From NCBI GenBank assembly GCA_030549335.1, contig CM060195.1, positions 32,554,874 through 32,618,873 on the forward strand: a stretch of DNA of 64,000 nucleotides, written 5' to 3'. Positions 1 to 11,847 of this stretch are shown here, one piece after another (within the stretch, counting starts at the first letter, position 1; every line of letters begins with the position of its first letter). The notes below the pieces were generated by a model. That model saw nothing but the letters and a program-made list of their open reading frames with translations. It was not told the DNA's origin and ran no database searches. This stretch comes from Pontederia crassipes. Lineage: Eukaryota > Streptophyta > Magnoliopsida > Commelinales > Pontederiaceae. The translations under genes and the position numbers were made by a program.

Positions 1-1604
1 CTGTTACAAGCTGCTCTTTAATATTTAAATTTCCAGTTCGTATGATTGTAGTGATAAGGCACAAGTTTCTGTCAGCAAATATTTTCCATTCCAGGACTCG
101 AACTTTGATCACTTCTGTATATTTCTCTTGATTATGCCGATATACACTAAGGTTGAGGGCTTTGCACCAACCCCCACTTAATTAAGTAGCCTTAATCAGA
201 GTAAAAAATCTGATTAAGTATGCATAAACATGAGGCAAAAATCTGATTCTTATCAAGTATCTCATACTGTATTCTACCCTCCACACACAAAAAAGAAAGT
301 ATCTCATACTGTGCCGAGTTTGCTTTTAAATCTTTGCTTGAGATTGCGATAGAATTCAGACAATGTTATCAGACAAAAATGGAGAAGAAAATAACAAGAA
401 AATTTAATGGTATTGCCACTTGTATGTTGAACCAGTGACCTCTCAACCTCTCGGTCTGACTCTGTCTAACTCGGAAGCCAAGGTACATTGACTTTTGGAG
501 CCTTTAGATGACTTTGCAGGCAAGGTGTACATGGAAAACTATTAAATATGTTGATTTTGGTTTGAACTGCAAAAGTTTAAGCAATCGGAGCAGGGAACTT
601 GATCTTAATTAGAGAGTAGGTAATTGAAGAGGTGTTCTTAGTTGACTTGAGTCCCTCTCATCACAGTTTGCCAAAACATGACTAATTCAGTCTGGCAAAT
701 CAAGTGTTTATGGCAATAACCTTTCTTCTCAGCATATGCTTTTCTAAATTCGATCATGTGTTAGGCCTCGACATTTTGCCCCAACTAATATGGTCTAGGG
801 CATTAATACCCTAAATCTCTTCCATAACTTTTGATCCTGCTATAAAAATATTTTAATTAAGAGTTGATCAGGGTCGTCTTAAAAATATTTTAATCGAGAT
901 TCTGACCTGATCCAATAAGACCGAAGTTTGGTGATTGGATTACTCAATTTGTTTTAATTTTATTTAATATAACAAAGTTTTCAAAAATATTTAAATATTA
1001 TTTCTAAATTTTAGATATTCTATTTTCACATTTTTAAATTTTCAAATAAGCTATCAGCTTGAAATTAAATAGAAAAACATATATATTTTTTAAAAGATAA
1101 ATAAAGAAAGTCAGGTCGAAAATTTTTCTATTAGTGTTGGTAGAATTGTTATATGATAAGATCTTTTAATTTTGTGAACTTGACATAATTGTAATATGTT
1201 ATTTTATTAACGATAGAATATATGTATATATTTATGAAAGATTATAGTATAATGTGTGTATTTACGAAAATATACTATACTACTAATTTTGACTTTTTCT
1301 ATAAAAATCAAATTAACGTAAAAAAAGAAAAAATATGAATAACAAAAAATATTTTAATCTAAATAAAATTATAATTATATATTATGACTATGTCATCTCA
1401 AAAGCATTGTCTTTGACCCCCTATTTCTATACTTTTTTTATTATTATATGTTCAGATCCAGTTCTTAGCGTGACCCTTTCTTCCGACTGCTCGCATCAGT
1501 TTTGATGCTTAACCTTCGTCGTGCATTTGCTCTGTTCAGGTATCCGTTTCAGCAGGCGATAGCGTACCAGCTACTGCCGCCTAGTGCCCAACTAAGCAGG
1601 CAAA
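1..1604. other. 5' flank of the MCTP gene, no gene seen
   Basis: AT-rich sequence with no supportable coding region on either strand. The last 150 bases should hold the 5' leader of the MCTP gene. I could not single out a convincing TATA box, although several TATAAA-like stretches lie at about 1210-1440. No transposon ends were recognised here. Confidence 0.5.
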
Positions 1605-4553
1605 ATGAGCAGTCTCAAGCTCGGCGTGGTGGTGGTCAGCGCGCACGACCTCGTGCCCAAGGACGGCCGCGGCGCTGCCAACCCCTGTGTTGAGCTCCAC
1701 TTCGACGGCCAAACGTTCCGAACCACCGTGAAGGAGAAGGACGTGAACCCCGTCTGGAACGAGATCTTCTACTTCAACGTCACCGACTCTTCCGCTCTCC
1801 AGGACAAGCCCCTGGAGGCCGTCGTCTACCACGTCGACAGGGCGAGCCACAACAAGGCCTTCCTCGGAAGAGTCAAGCTCCCCGGGAGCTCCTTCTTCTC
1901 CCACGCCGACGCGGCCGGCGAGGCCCTTGCTTATCCTCTGGAGAAGTACGGACTCAAGGTGTTCTCCCGCGTCCGCGGCGAGCTCAGCCTCAAGTTGTTC
2001 ATCACCGACGACCCTTCCATCAGGGCATCCACGGCCCCCGTTGACCCGGTTCAGTCCTTCTTTAACGTCTCTAGAGAGGAACAGCCACGGCAGCAGCAGC
2101 CGCCGCCGCAATACTATTCCCGTGCTACTGCTACGGTTGGTAGCGACCCTGCATTCCGGGGCGTGAGGGTAACGTCGGAAGCGGCCACTTACCGGATGCC
2201 CCCTCCGTTCGGTCAGCAAACAGCGGACAGCGTGAAGGAGACCAGTCCTTCCCTTGGCGGCGGGCGGGTCGTCGACGGTCGAGTGATACCGGAGGGTAGG
2301 AACGCCGGCGCCTTCGACCTGGTCGAAAAGATGGAGTACCTCTTCGTGCGGGTCGTGAAGGCGCGCGATCTTCCGGCTATGGACATCACGGGGAGCCTCG
2401 ACCCGTATGTGGAGGTAAAGCTGGGCAACTACAAGGGAGAGACCAAGTACTTCGAGAAGAACCAGAATCCCGAGTGGAACGAAGTGTTCGCTTTCAGCAA
2501 AGATCGGCTCCAGGCGACAGTCGTCGAGGTGGTGGTGAAGGACAAGGACTTAGGGCGGGACGACTTCGTAGGGCGCGTGCACTTCGAGCTGAACGAAGTG
2601 CCCAAGCGGGTGCCCCCTGACAGCCCGCTGGCGCCGGAGTGGTACCGGCTCGAGGACAAGAAAGGGGACAAGGTGAAGGGCGAGCTGATGCTTGCCGTCT
2701 GGCATGGCACGCAGGCGGACGAGTGTTTCGCTAACGCGCACTACGAAAACTTGAAGGGCGCCAACTTCGCCGGCCTCAACAGCCAACACCGCGCGAAGGT
2801 CTACCACGCGCCGAGGATGTGGTACCTTCGCGTCGAAGTCATCGCCGCCCAGGATGTCTACTCAAAGGACCGGAGCAGGTACCCGAACGTCCAGTGCAGG
2901 GTGCAACTGGGCAGGCAGATGTATAAAACGTTGGCGATTCGATCACCGACATCGTACTATGTTTGGAACTATGAGTTCATCTTTGTGGCCGCCGAGCCGT
3001 TCGAAGAGCAGTTGCTTCTGTCAGTGGAGGACCAGGTTGGACCCAACAAAGATGAAGTCATTGGGCAGGTCCACCTGCCTCTTTCGCAGATAGAGAAGCG
3101 CTACGATGACCGGAAGGTGCGGGAGAAGTGGCACGACCTCAAGAAGGAGGTGACCATCGACGTGGACCAACTGAAGGAGGACAAGTTCGCCAGCAAGATA
3201 CAAGTCCGCGCGTCTCTGGACGGCGGCTACCACGTACTCCACGAGCCCACGCACTACAGCAGCGATCTCCGGCCGACGGCGAAGCAACTTTGGAAGCCCC
3301 ACCCCATCGGGCTGCTCGAGCTGGGCATCCTGAAAGCCGACGGCCTCCATCCTACAAAGACCCGCGAAGGAAAGGGAACCTGCGACGCCTACTGCGTCGC
3401 CAAGTACGGCCAGAAGTGGGTGCGTACCCGCACTGTCGTCGACGACCCGAATCCCAAGTTCCAGGAGCAGTACACCTGGGACGTCTACGACCACGGCACC
3501 GTCCTCACCATCGGCGTCTTCGACAATCACAACCTCGACGAGAAGGGCTCCGGGAGCTCCCACGGCAACAGGGACGCCATCGTCGGCAAGGTGCGCATCC
3601 GCCTCTCCACGCTTCACACCGGGCGCGTCTACTCCCACACGTACCCTCTCCTCGTCCTCCTCCCCTCCGGCGTCAAGAAGATGGGGGAGCTCCACCTGGC
3701 CATCCGCTTCTCCACGACCTCCATGATTGAGGCTATGTACCTATACTCGAAACCCCTCCTGCCAAAGATGCACTATACGAAACCGATGAATCAGCAGGAA
3801 AAAGAGAGGCTGCGTCATATCGCCGTCCAGATCGTGGCAGATCGGCTCAGCCGCATGGAGCCGCCCCTGAGGCGGGAGGTGGTGGAGTACATGTCCGACG
3901 CGCAGACGCACCTGTGGAGCATGCGCCGAAGCATGGCCAATTTCACCCGGCTAGTAAACGTGTTCGCAGGGCCCATGGCCATATGGAAATGGTACCAGGG
4001 CGTGCGCGAGTGGAACAACCCCATGACTACCGTCTTAGTCCACATCCTGTTCGTCATGCTCGTCTGCTTCCCCGAGCTCATATTTCCGACGGTCTTCCTC
4101 TACATGTTCCTCATAGGGGTGTGGCACTACCGGTTCCGACCGCTCCATCCGCCCCACATGGACATAAAGTTGTCTCATGCCGACTCCTCGTCGCCGGACG
4201 ATCTCGACGAGGAGTTCGATAGGTTCCCGACAACCCAGACCCCCGATATTATCCGGACGAGGTATGGCAGGCTGAGGAACCTGGCCGGAAAGATGCAATC
4301 AATCATCGGGAACATCGCGACGCAGGGTGAGCGGCTGCAGCTGCTGCTGACATGGAGAGACCCCCGTGCCACGGCCATGTTCATGGTTTTCTGCCTGCTG
4401 GCAGCGCTGGTGCTCTATGCGACCCCCATCCAGGTGGTTATCTTCCTCGGGGGGTTCTACCTCATGAGGCACCCCACGTTTCGGCGCAAGACGCCATCTT
4501 GGGCGATGAATTTTTTCCGGCGATTGCCCACCAGGGCAGACAGTTTGATCTGA
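1605..4553 (+). CDS. MCTP: Multiple C2 domain and transmembrane region protein (MCTP/FTIP family)
   Basis: Uninterrupted single-exon frame of 982 residues, the usual length and gene structure for plant MCTPs. An in-frame TAA at 1593-1595 just upstream supports this ATG, and the N-terminus (LKLGVVVVSAHDLVPKDG) is that of the family. Four C2 domains are visible at about residues 1-130, 245-365, 405-515 and 568-702. C2B keeps a full set of acidic loop residues (DLPAMD, GSLDPY, DKDLGRDD). C2A and C2C have lost most of theirs. C2D is partial. The C-terminal PRT_C region (about 720-982) has hydrophobic segments at about 806-842 and 922-955 and ends RRLPTRADSLI, a typical MCTP tail. Known relatives (FTIP1, QUIRKY, other MCTPs) sit in the ER, tether it to the plasma membrane at plasmodesmata, and help move proteins such as FT. 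Which subgroup this is cannot be settled by eye. Confidence 0.95.
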   Translation: MSSLKLGVVVVSAHDLVPKDGRGAANPCVELHFDGQTFRTTVKEKDVNPVWNEIFYFNVTDSSALQDKPLEAVVYHVDRASHNKAFLGRVKLPGSSFFSHADAAGEALAYPLEKYGLKVFSRVRGELSLKLFITDDPSIRASTAPVDPVQSFFNVSREEQPRQQQPPPQYYSRATATVGSDPAFRGVRVTSEAATYRMPPPFGQQTADSVKETSPSLGGGRVVDGRVIPEGRNAGAFDLVEKMEYLFVRVVKARDLPAMDITGSLDPYVEVKLGNYKGETKYFEKNQNPEWNEVFAFSKDRLQATVVEVVVKDKDLGRDDFVGRVHFELNEVPKRVPPDSPLAPEWYRLEDKKGDKVKGELMLAVWHGTQADECFANAHYENLKGANFAGLNSQHRAKVYHAPRMWYLRVEVIAAQDVYSKDRSRYPNVQCRVQLGRQMYKTLAIRSPTSYYVWNYEFIFVAAEPFEEQLLLSVEDQVGPNKDEVIGQVHLPLSQIEKRYDDRKVREKWHDLKKEVTIDVDQLKEDKFASKIQVRASLDGGYHVLHEPTHYSSDLRPTAKQLWKPHPIGLLELGILKADGLHPTKTREGKGTCDAYCVAKYGQKWVRTRTVVDDPNPKFQEQYTWDVYDHGTVLTIGVFDNHNLDEKGSGSSHGNRDAIVGKVRIRLSTLHTGRVYSHTYPLLVLLPSGVKKMGELHLAIRFSTTSMIEAMYLYSKPLLPKMHYTKPMNQQEKERLRHIAVQIVADRLSRMEPPLRREVVEYMSDAQTHLWSMRRSMANFTRLVNVFAGPMAIWKWYQGVREWNNPMTTVLVHILFVMLVCFPELIFPTVFLYMFLIGVWHYRFRPLHPPHMDIKLSHADSSSPDDLDEEFDRFPTTQTPDIIRTRYGRLRNLAGKMQSIIGNIATQGERLQLLLTWRDPRATAMFMVFCLLAALVLYATPIQVVIFLGGFYLMRHPTFRRKTPSWAMNFFRRLPTRADSLI

Positions 4554-4816
4554 ACGGAAGAATTTTCCAAACTTTCAGGTCTTCATCTGTACGTTTGGGT
4601 ACTTTAAAATAGTTACGCGGGGCTTCTGGTAAGAAATCAGCATAAAATGATGGTGCTCCTGTCCTAAGGACATACATATCACGCACGCCTGCATAGTTTT
4701 GGTCTTGTTAGTATCATACATATATGATCTCCATATGAAAAAAAAAAATGATGGTTCAATGCAAAATTTCATTTGCTCCGTACAGTTTTTTCAGTAGTAA
4801 ATGGGAGCATTTGTAA
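4554..4816. other. 3' flank of the MCTP gene
   Basis: Short AT-rich stretch after the stop codon, presumably the 3' UTR. It ends where the long repeat starting at 4817 begins. No clear polyadenylation signal was identified. Confidence 0.4.
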
Positions 4817-4944
4817 TGTTCCAAATTTCATCCTCCTCACATGTGATAATTGAATTATTTGAATTGACATTATCTTTACTTATAACTCTTTTGAACTTTC
4901 ATAATTCAATAATAACTATTTTCATAAGAATGCTAAAGCTGACT

Positions 4945-4945
4945 A

Positions 4946-4999
<54 letters not shown>
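4945..4999. repeat. (TAA)n microsatellite
   Basis: About 18 perfect trinucleotide units. The matching position in LTR copy B (near 11197-11210) has only about four units, so the array expanded in this copy. Confidence 0.95.
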
Positions 5000-5000
<1 letters not shown>

Positions 5001-5869
5001 TGGAAGCTAATACTTCTTCTATTATGAAAAATCCTCCAACTATCATATGCTATAAAACATCCATAAGGTCAGAGTGGCGACAATGTAAATAAATAGCAAT
5101 TCTAATGATAGACTCTCATGTATAATTGCATTACTACAAACTCTGCTACTGCACATACATCCATCTATGACATCAGTGGGGTTCAAACACGAGGACATGA
5201 AATATTCTTGAGCAATTACGCCAAATACATGAAATAATACGGATGAAATAATTTAAATAGAAGCCATTAACAATTAAGTCAAAATACATCATAACACTTC
5301 TATCCTTTACGTTTCATTTTTTTCTATTCCTCGCTATATTTTTCCATTCTTTTCCATTATTTGTTATACTTTTCAATTGTTTTTTTAACATTTCTTCTTA
5401 GGTGTGTTGCACCACATCCTTTACTTTAACAATTCTTATGAACTTCTATATTCGTTGTCCGAGGCAAGTTCGACTTCTTTTATTATAGATCAACATGGTG
5501 CTTTCATATGACTATAACAATAGGTCAAGGAGGACTGAACCAGTACCTGGTGAGTGTTGACTTACAAAAAACTTGGACTTCACATATCCACTCAAGTAAG
5601 ATCGCAAGGATCCCCTCTTTAAAATCATCATAGTGGGACTATTAATATGCACCTCATGATATTGTCATGGTGGGACTATTAATACCCACCTCATGATATT
5701 GCCGTGGTGGGACTACTAATATCCATATGTTGGCCTATAGTAATCAATGCACATGAGGATTTCATTTTACAACTTTTATCTTTTTCTTATTTATCAATAT
5801 TTTTTGTTTAGTTCATCAGGTGTCAATATAAGGACAAAAAATCATTTAACATTCACTACAAGAAAAGAT

Positions 5870-6240
5870 GTGATTAGCGACACAACATAATAGCCTCTAA
5901 TGTGGCGCTAACTCGGCGCAGAAGAACGTAGCGACGCATTAGCGTCGCCTTAGCGCCATAGGCCTGGCGACGCAAAATATCGGTCGCTATTAGCGTCGAC
6001 GTCACGTCCACATGTTTGTCGACGCTATTATCGTAGCATGGATGCGCTATTGAGACGTTATAATGAAATGAAAAGTGTCGTCATGAAGCGCTAATATGCT
6101 TCTCTACTTCAACACTAAAGCAGCACTGAATGTGTCAACGCTACTTTGACGCTTGGTTGATGCTACTTTGAGTTGCTAATCGGACGCCAATATGGCGCTA
6201 AACGTTGAGACGCTACTGCGACGCGAAGGAGACACTAACT
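5870..6240. repeat. Left subterminal repeat region of the CACTA element
   Basis: Many diverged, both-orientation copies of a motif around TAGCGTCGC / GCGACGCTA. Mirrored at 8150-8560. Probable transposase-binding arrays, inferred from known CACTA architecture. Confidence 0.7.
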
Positions 6241-6663
6241 CCATATATTCATTCAAATAAATCGCATTGCCTTGCACATTCATCGATTGCTAATTTGTTA
6301 CATTACATTCATCGATTGCTATATTGTCAAATTACATTACATGACATATACATTTCCATTATATCAATTAGATCAAATTACAGATCCATGAGATAATCGT
6401 TCTTCTACATCAAATTATATCTATGACAATTACATAATATTACATCAAATTAAATTGTTCTTGCGTCCCTCATTTCAATCATCCTCGGCGACCCAAATGA
6501 GGCGCTCGAGCAAGGCCATGCGCTTTCGAAAGCCGAGACCATGAATGTCGACCTCTTGCTTTTCCTCTTCGAGCGTGAGGATGCCCGGCGCACATGATCG
6601 TAGGTGGGTAGCTTCTCCTCTTTGAGTGTGAGGGCCTCCTCATCATCGTGAAGGGTTGGGGAA

Positions 6664-6828
6664 GAGGGCGAATGGGTGGGGTAGCAGTGGTGATGGCAGC
6701 GGAGTCATTGGAGCAGAGGGCGAAGGGGGTGGGGTAGCAGTGGTCGTGGCGGCGGAGTCGTCGGAGCAGATGGCGAAGGGAGAAGCGTGTGGGTAACGGT
6801 GGTCGTGGCGGCAGAGTCATCAGGGCAG
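6664..6828. repeat. Minisatellite, about three units of 52-59 bp, inside the CACTA element
   Basis: GC-rich units beginning GAGGGCGAA at 6664 and 6716, then GATGGCGAA at 6769, with a fourth start at 6828. The open frames crossing it on both strands are by-products of the repeat. Confidence 0.75.
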
Positions 6829-7974
6829 AGGGCGGAGGGAGTAAGGGGTGGCACCACGATGATCGGGACGACGACAAAGACGATGATGACTATTGTGGTG
6901 GATGACGACGAAGACGACGATGGGAAGGGGAGGGGAGGGATGATGGATTGAAAGAGAGGAAGGACGGTGGATTGAAAGAGAGGAGGGATTAAAAGAGGAT
7001 CGGATTGAAAGAGGGAAAGAGGGCGGTGCTACGAAGCATTGGATTAAAATAAAGAACAGTTAGGATACATTATGTGACGAGCACACGGATCGCGCATTAG
7101 CGACGACAAATAGGCGACGCTACAACGTTGCTAATGTGGCGCCATGTTATAATTATAAGGTATGCAAAATAGCGTCACATATTAATGACCCTGACATTGC
7201 GACGCTAAAGAAGAACATCGCGTCGCATTGGTGTCACAAACGTGCGACGCTAAATCCTAAAGTTATCAACTATAATGTGAATACTCTTTTTAAGTTGGAT
7301 AAAAAAATTCTTAAAAAATCAGCAATTTTTTAGAAAAATTTGAAAACTCTATGTCGACTAATTGAGACCGTTCTGAGTACTGTCGAAAGGTCCGATTTTC
7401 AAGAACGTGCATTTTTAGATTTCTTAGGGAGGACAAAAGTTTTAAGTATTTTTTATAATTACAAAAAATAGGTATTTTGAGAATTGGAGGAAATGGAAAA
7501 GATGTGAAACATGAAATTTATGACGCCCAACCTTCTCGAGCCCTTCGAAATGCCTATTTTTTTATGGCAATCCGAGCGAGGACCGCGGAGAATCGTCCAT
7601 TTCTATTCCGTAATTTTGCTCATTTTATTGAATTTTTTCTGACCTCCGATCACCACGATTCTTGTGCGGATGGACAGCTCGTGTCGACCTCTACGAGTCC
7701 ATAATTTTTGTTTTGACTAATTCCCGCCAGACTCACGTCAGAGGTCGCCAGAAGCCTTTTTTCTAGGTTCTTAACTCTACCTTTCGGCCTCCAAAAATCA
7801 TCAAAAAATACTGAAAAAATTGTGTTGCAGTGATCTATAGGAGGTACAAATTTTGCGATGATACGGCGGTCGGATCTCTGACAATCACCATTTGAATTCC
7901 ATAAAAAATGAAGAAGCACTATTCCTTTTATTTTGAAATTTGGGAATTGGAGTATAATGCATGTATAACATGGT

Positions 7975-8130
7975 ATATTAATTTTTATACATTATATAAT
8001 AGAATAATATAGTATAGTATGATGTATAATATAGTATAGTATAGTATAGTATAATATAGTATAATATAATATAGTATTATATAATGTAGTTAGTATAGTA
8101 TTCTATAGTATACAATACAATATATATCAT
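7975..8130. repeat. AT-rich low-complexity tract (ATAGT-like units)
   Basis: Imperfect tandem ATAGT/ATAATAT pentamers in the CACTA interior, just inside the right subterminal repeats. Confidence 0.8.
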
Positions 8131-8149
8131 ATATTACCAAAAGAGCATA

Positions 8150-8560
8150 AACTAGCGTCTACTTAGCGTTGCCAACCTCTGACGCTAATATAGCGTCGCA
8201 AATATCGACGCCAATACAACGCAAAAAGTCGGCGCTAATATCGCCTCTTATTTTAGTGTCAATTTAGCGTCTCAGTCATGTGACGCTAATGTAGCGTCTT
8301 GGCTTGTGATGCCAACACATCGCTACCATTTGTCACGTGTTTTCTAATTTTTGCACATGATAATAATGCCAAAATAGCGTCTTTGTGGCGCCTCATGTAG
8401 CGTCGACATTCTTTGTCGCTAAGGCGACACTAAGTTGATGCTATAGAGAGACAATTAGCATCTGCATTTATCGACCCAAGGACAGCGCTATTGTGACGCT
8501 ATTAGTGTCTATTTAGCGTCGCGTAATTTGGCGATGCTAATTTATGTCGCTATTCGACAG
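8150..8560. repeat. Right subterminal repeat region of the CACTA element
   Basis: Same TAGCGTC-type motifs as the left end, in both orientations, running to the terminal inverted repeat at 8561-8573. Confidence 0.7.
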
Positions 8561-8903
8561 TTTTCTTGTAATGATTTATACAAATGAATACAAAATTATA
8601 TATGCAAATTGTGCAGAATCCGGACCATGTACAATCAAACCTTGACCGGATTTACTCTGATGTGGGTCGGGTTGAGGAAGACTCAGACTAGGCCAAGCGT
8701 GCAACAATTTTTTCCTTTGGAAATTGATGTCATGCATGACTTCGACTAGGTAACTTGGGTCAAGTCCCTGCAAACTCGGGCCGTGCACAAATCGAATACA
8801 GGTCGGATTCATGCAGTGTGCCCCATGTATCATCCATCCTAGATGAACCCGAGCCGCGTTCATCCCAACTCAGTCCAGGTTCCCAAACATCGGAACATCG
8901 GTG

Positions 8904-9037
8904 CTGAAATATCAAAATTTTAACATCATTTTCTAATCAATCTATACATGCTTTTGACATGAAACAAAAACTGAAATATCAAAATTTTAACATCATTTTC
9001 TAATCAATCTATACATGCTTTTGACATGAAACAAAAA
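8904..9037. repeat. Perfect tandem duplication, 2 x 67 bp
   Basis: 8904-8970 is repeated without a visible difference at 8971-9037. LTR copy B has the sequence only once (about 13625-13690), so the duplication is recent compared with LTR divergence. Confidence 0.9.
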
Positions 9038-10473
9038 GAAATCTATTCTTGAATCATTAGAGAACATAAATTATACTTTAATCATCTTTTAGTCTTGTTT
9101 ATTCTATCAAGATATTGCATCCAAAAGTGAATCAGAATCTACGCGTACCTCTCTAGGCAAAACTATTTGGAATCCTAACTTTTTGCATAATTTTTTAGAC
9201 GATGGAGAGTCTTCCGGTGAGAAGTCCGATGTGCTTTGATAGAGGATAGATCCAAGATTGGATTGCCGGCCAAAACACTTGCGCACGTGTACCGAGAAGG
9301 AATAAACAAAGGTTCAATGTGGGAAGAAAATCTATTTTTTTATATAAGAGAAGGCTGATGACTGAGGGGACATATTTATAGGGAGGAAAACTTTGAGTCT
9401 TGGTAGGTTAGAATCCAATTCGGGATTAGCTTGTTAATCACTTCTAAAACTAATCCTGAATCTTATTCACAACCACAACTAATAATCCAATTCAAATACG
9501 TTGTCTACTTTCTTTCTTTGCTTCTTCTCAAAAGCTTATCTATACATAACTTCTTCTTTTCCACTTCATAACCTTTCTTATCTTTTATTTAACATAATTT
9601 TCATAATTAACTAAATAACTCATTATTTAATTTATCTATGTAATTAAATGTGAAAAATCCTTTAACCTTTTCTTATTTTCGTTGTTTAATTCAAAGTCTT
9701 ATCTTTCCTTTAACTTCTTCCTATCTTTTCTTCACTTTGTTATTCTCTATTTTTAAATAAATTCCAAATCCATTTTTCTTTCTTCTTTTATTTTCTTCTT
9801 TCAATCAAATTCCTATTCCTTTATAACATCCTCTTATCTTCTAATTTCCATCTAATTTTGAAATTAAATAACAATAATTATTGTCAACATTGAATTTTTG
9901 GAATTAAAATAATATTTTTTTATTATTTTATTTCCAGAATATTGTAACTTTAAAACTCCTAATTTAAACTCTTTAAGAGTCCTAATTCAATCCTTTAACA
10001 GACTTTATCCCTAATCCTTTCCTAAACATATTTTCTTTATTCTATCTCTCCTAAACATAATTATTCCTAAATTTTTGAAATTAAATAAATAACTTATCTT
10101 CTAATTTTTAAAATATAATAATACTATTTTATCTTCTAGATATTTTTGGACATAAAACTCTTATCTTAACTCTCATTAGGAATCCTTTATTCTCTAAACT
10201 TATAGTTAGATTCAAATTCAATTTTATATCCCTAATCTCATTATAATTTCAACTCCTAACCTAATTAGGAATCATATTTTTCTATCTATGATCTAATAAC
10301 AATTTTATTCTAATTCAAACTCTTCCTATCTTATGTTTTCCTCTTCTCTTATCCTTTTTCTAACTAACTTTTATTTCTTTTCAAACTTTATATTTCTTCA
10401 TCAAATACAAAATTTTGGATTCATTTTAATTATAAAAATTAATTTTTAATTTGAAAAATTTTGGAGTGTTACA

Positions 10474-11066
10474 TTATTACCCACTTAAAGAAAAATCGTC
10501 CTTGAATTTTGCTTTGTCAGAATTTACCAAATAATTTTGATAACTTCCAATACATTTACTTCTCGACTTATCTTATTACTTTTCTTTAGTATCCTTCCAT
10601 TCATCTAATGCTACTCTTACTAAATGAGCTAATTATGAGAAGTACCTTAAGTACACTTTATATGGAACTCCTTTCTTTTATGTTCAACATATGTCCTATT
10701 TCACTTCTTAACCTTGTAACCAATTTGTCCTATCAAGATGGGTGGTTTGGACTTAAGGAGCTTCTAAATAGCAATCTCATCATATTGAGATTTATTATGA
10801 GGGCCATCAACGTTATTGACCCTTTCTTGGCTCATTTGTAGTTGATATTTGATTGTTGCTTGTATTATCCCCTTTGGGTTGAACCTAAATGCCCATTTGT
10901 GTCTCCCTAGTAGGGATCATAAAAAAAATAATACCATGCATTTGTAAGACAATTATGAGCTAAACTAAAATTATACTTTACTTACTTGGATGGTGTGGCA
11001 GTTGTTCGTTATGGTTGCACATTGACATATACTTACTTTAAACCTAAAGAGGACTTAGGGAATTAA
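10474..11066 (-). other. Remnant interior between the two LTR copies
   Basis: 593 bp. Next to 10474 the minus strand shows a purine-rich tract and an apparent pol C-terminal end. The rest has no recognisable gag, protease, reverse transcriptase or integrase. The short frame at 10608-10841 is not convincing as a protein. Confidence 0.45.
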
Positions 11067-11847
11067 TGCTCCCAAATTTCACCCTCCTGACACGTGACAA
11101 TTGGGCTACTTACTAGCATTACCTTTACTTATAATTTTTCATGGGCTTTCATAATCCAACAATAACTACTTTCATAAGAATGCGAAAGCTGACTAAATAA
11201 TAATAATAATGGTGCAGAAGCTAAAATTCTTCTATTTCAAAAAGTCGTCTAACTATCACATGCTATAAAATTTCTATAAGGTCAAAGTGGGGACAATGTA
11301 AATAAATAGAAATTCTAAAGATAGACACTCATGTGTAACTGCATCACCATGAACTCTATTGTTGCACGTGCATCCAAACTTTAGTTACCTATGGGGGTTC
11401 AAATATAGGGACATGAAATATCCATGAACAATTACGCCCAATACATGAGATAATACAATTGGATCAAATAATTTAAATAGAATCCAAATTAGCACTTAAG
11501 TCAGAACACATCATAACATTTTTATACTTTACTTTTCATTTTTTTTATTCCTTTCTATACTTTTCTATTCTTTTTCCGTTCTTTGCTATATTTTTTAGTT
11601 CTTTCTTTTCTTAACAATTCTTCTTTGGTGCGTTGCACTACATCATTTACTTTAATAATTCATATGAACTTATATATTCTTTGTCCTAGACGAGCTCGAC
11701 TTTTTTTTATTATGGATCAACACGACACTTTTATGTGATTATAACAATGTGTCAAGGCGGATCAAATCAGGACCAAGTGAGTGTTTACTTACTCACAAAA
11801 GATTTGGACTTTAAATATCCATCCAAGTAGGATCGCAAGGATCCTCT

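Larger units (their letters stand above)
5854..8573. mobile_element. Non-autonomous CACTA (En/Spm-type) transposon, 2720 bp
   Basis: Starts CACTACAAGAAAA and ends TTTTCTTGTAATG, the canonical CACTA terminal inverted repeat with one mismatch. It is flanked by a perfect 3-bp target duplication, ATT, at 5851-5853 and 8574-8576. The ends carry dense subterminal repeats around a TAGCGTCGC/GCGACGCTA core at about 5870-6240 and 8150-8560, with more at 7080-7260. Such repeats are the usual transposase-binding arrays of CACTA elements. No transposase-like reading frame is present, so it would need a helper in trans. The equivalent place in LTR copy B (near 13245) lacks the insert. Confidence 0.9.
4817..10473 (-). 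repeat. LTR copy A (3' LTR on the minus strand), interrupted by a CACTA element
   Basis: Aligns by eye with 11067-16162 along its length, for example 4820-5850 with 11070-13250 and 8577-10473 with 13260-16162. About 2.87 kb remain once the CACTA element, its 3-bp duplication and a 67-bp tandem duplication are removed. It has no coding content of its own. Confidence 0.65.

Noticed and set aside
1581..2219. 212-residue minus-strand open frame opposite the MCTP gene
   Set aside because: Antisense shadow of a GC-rich coding region. It has no recognisable domain and the plus-strand frame is clearly the gene.
3021..3695. 224-residue minus-strand open frame opposite the MCTP C2 region
   Set aside because: Another antisense shadow. 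Low complexity in V, L and D and no family resemblance.
6479..6877. 132-residue minus-strand frame in the CACTA element
   Set aside because: Runs through a GC-rich minisatellite and is Ser/Pro/Arg-rich with no transposase motif.
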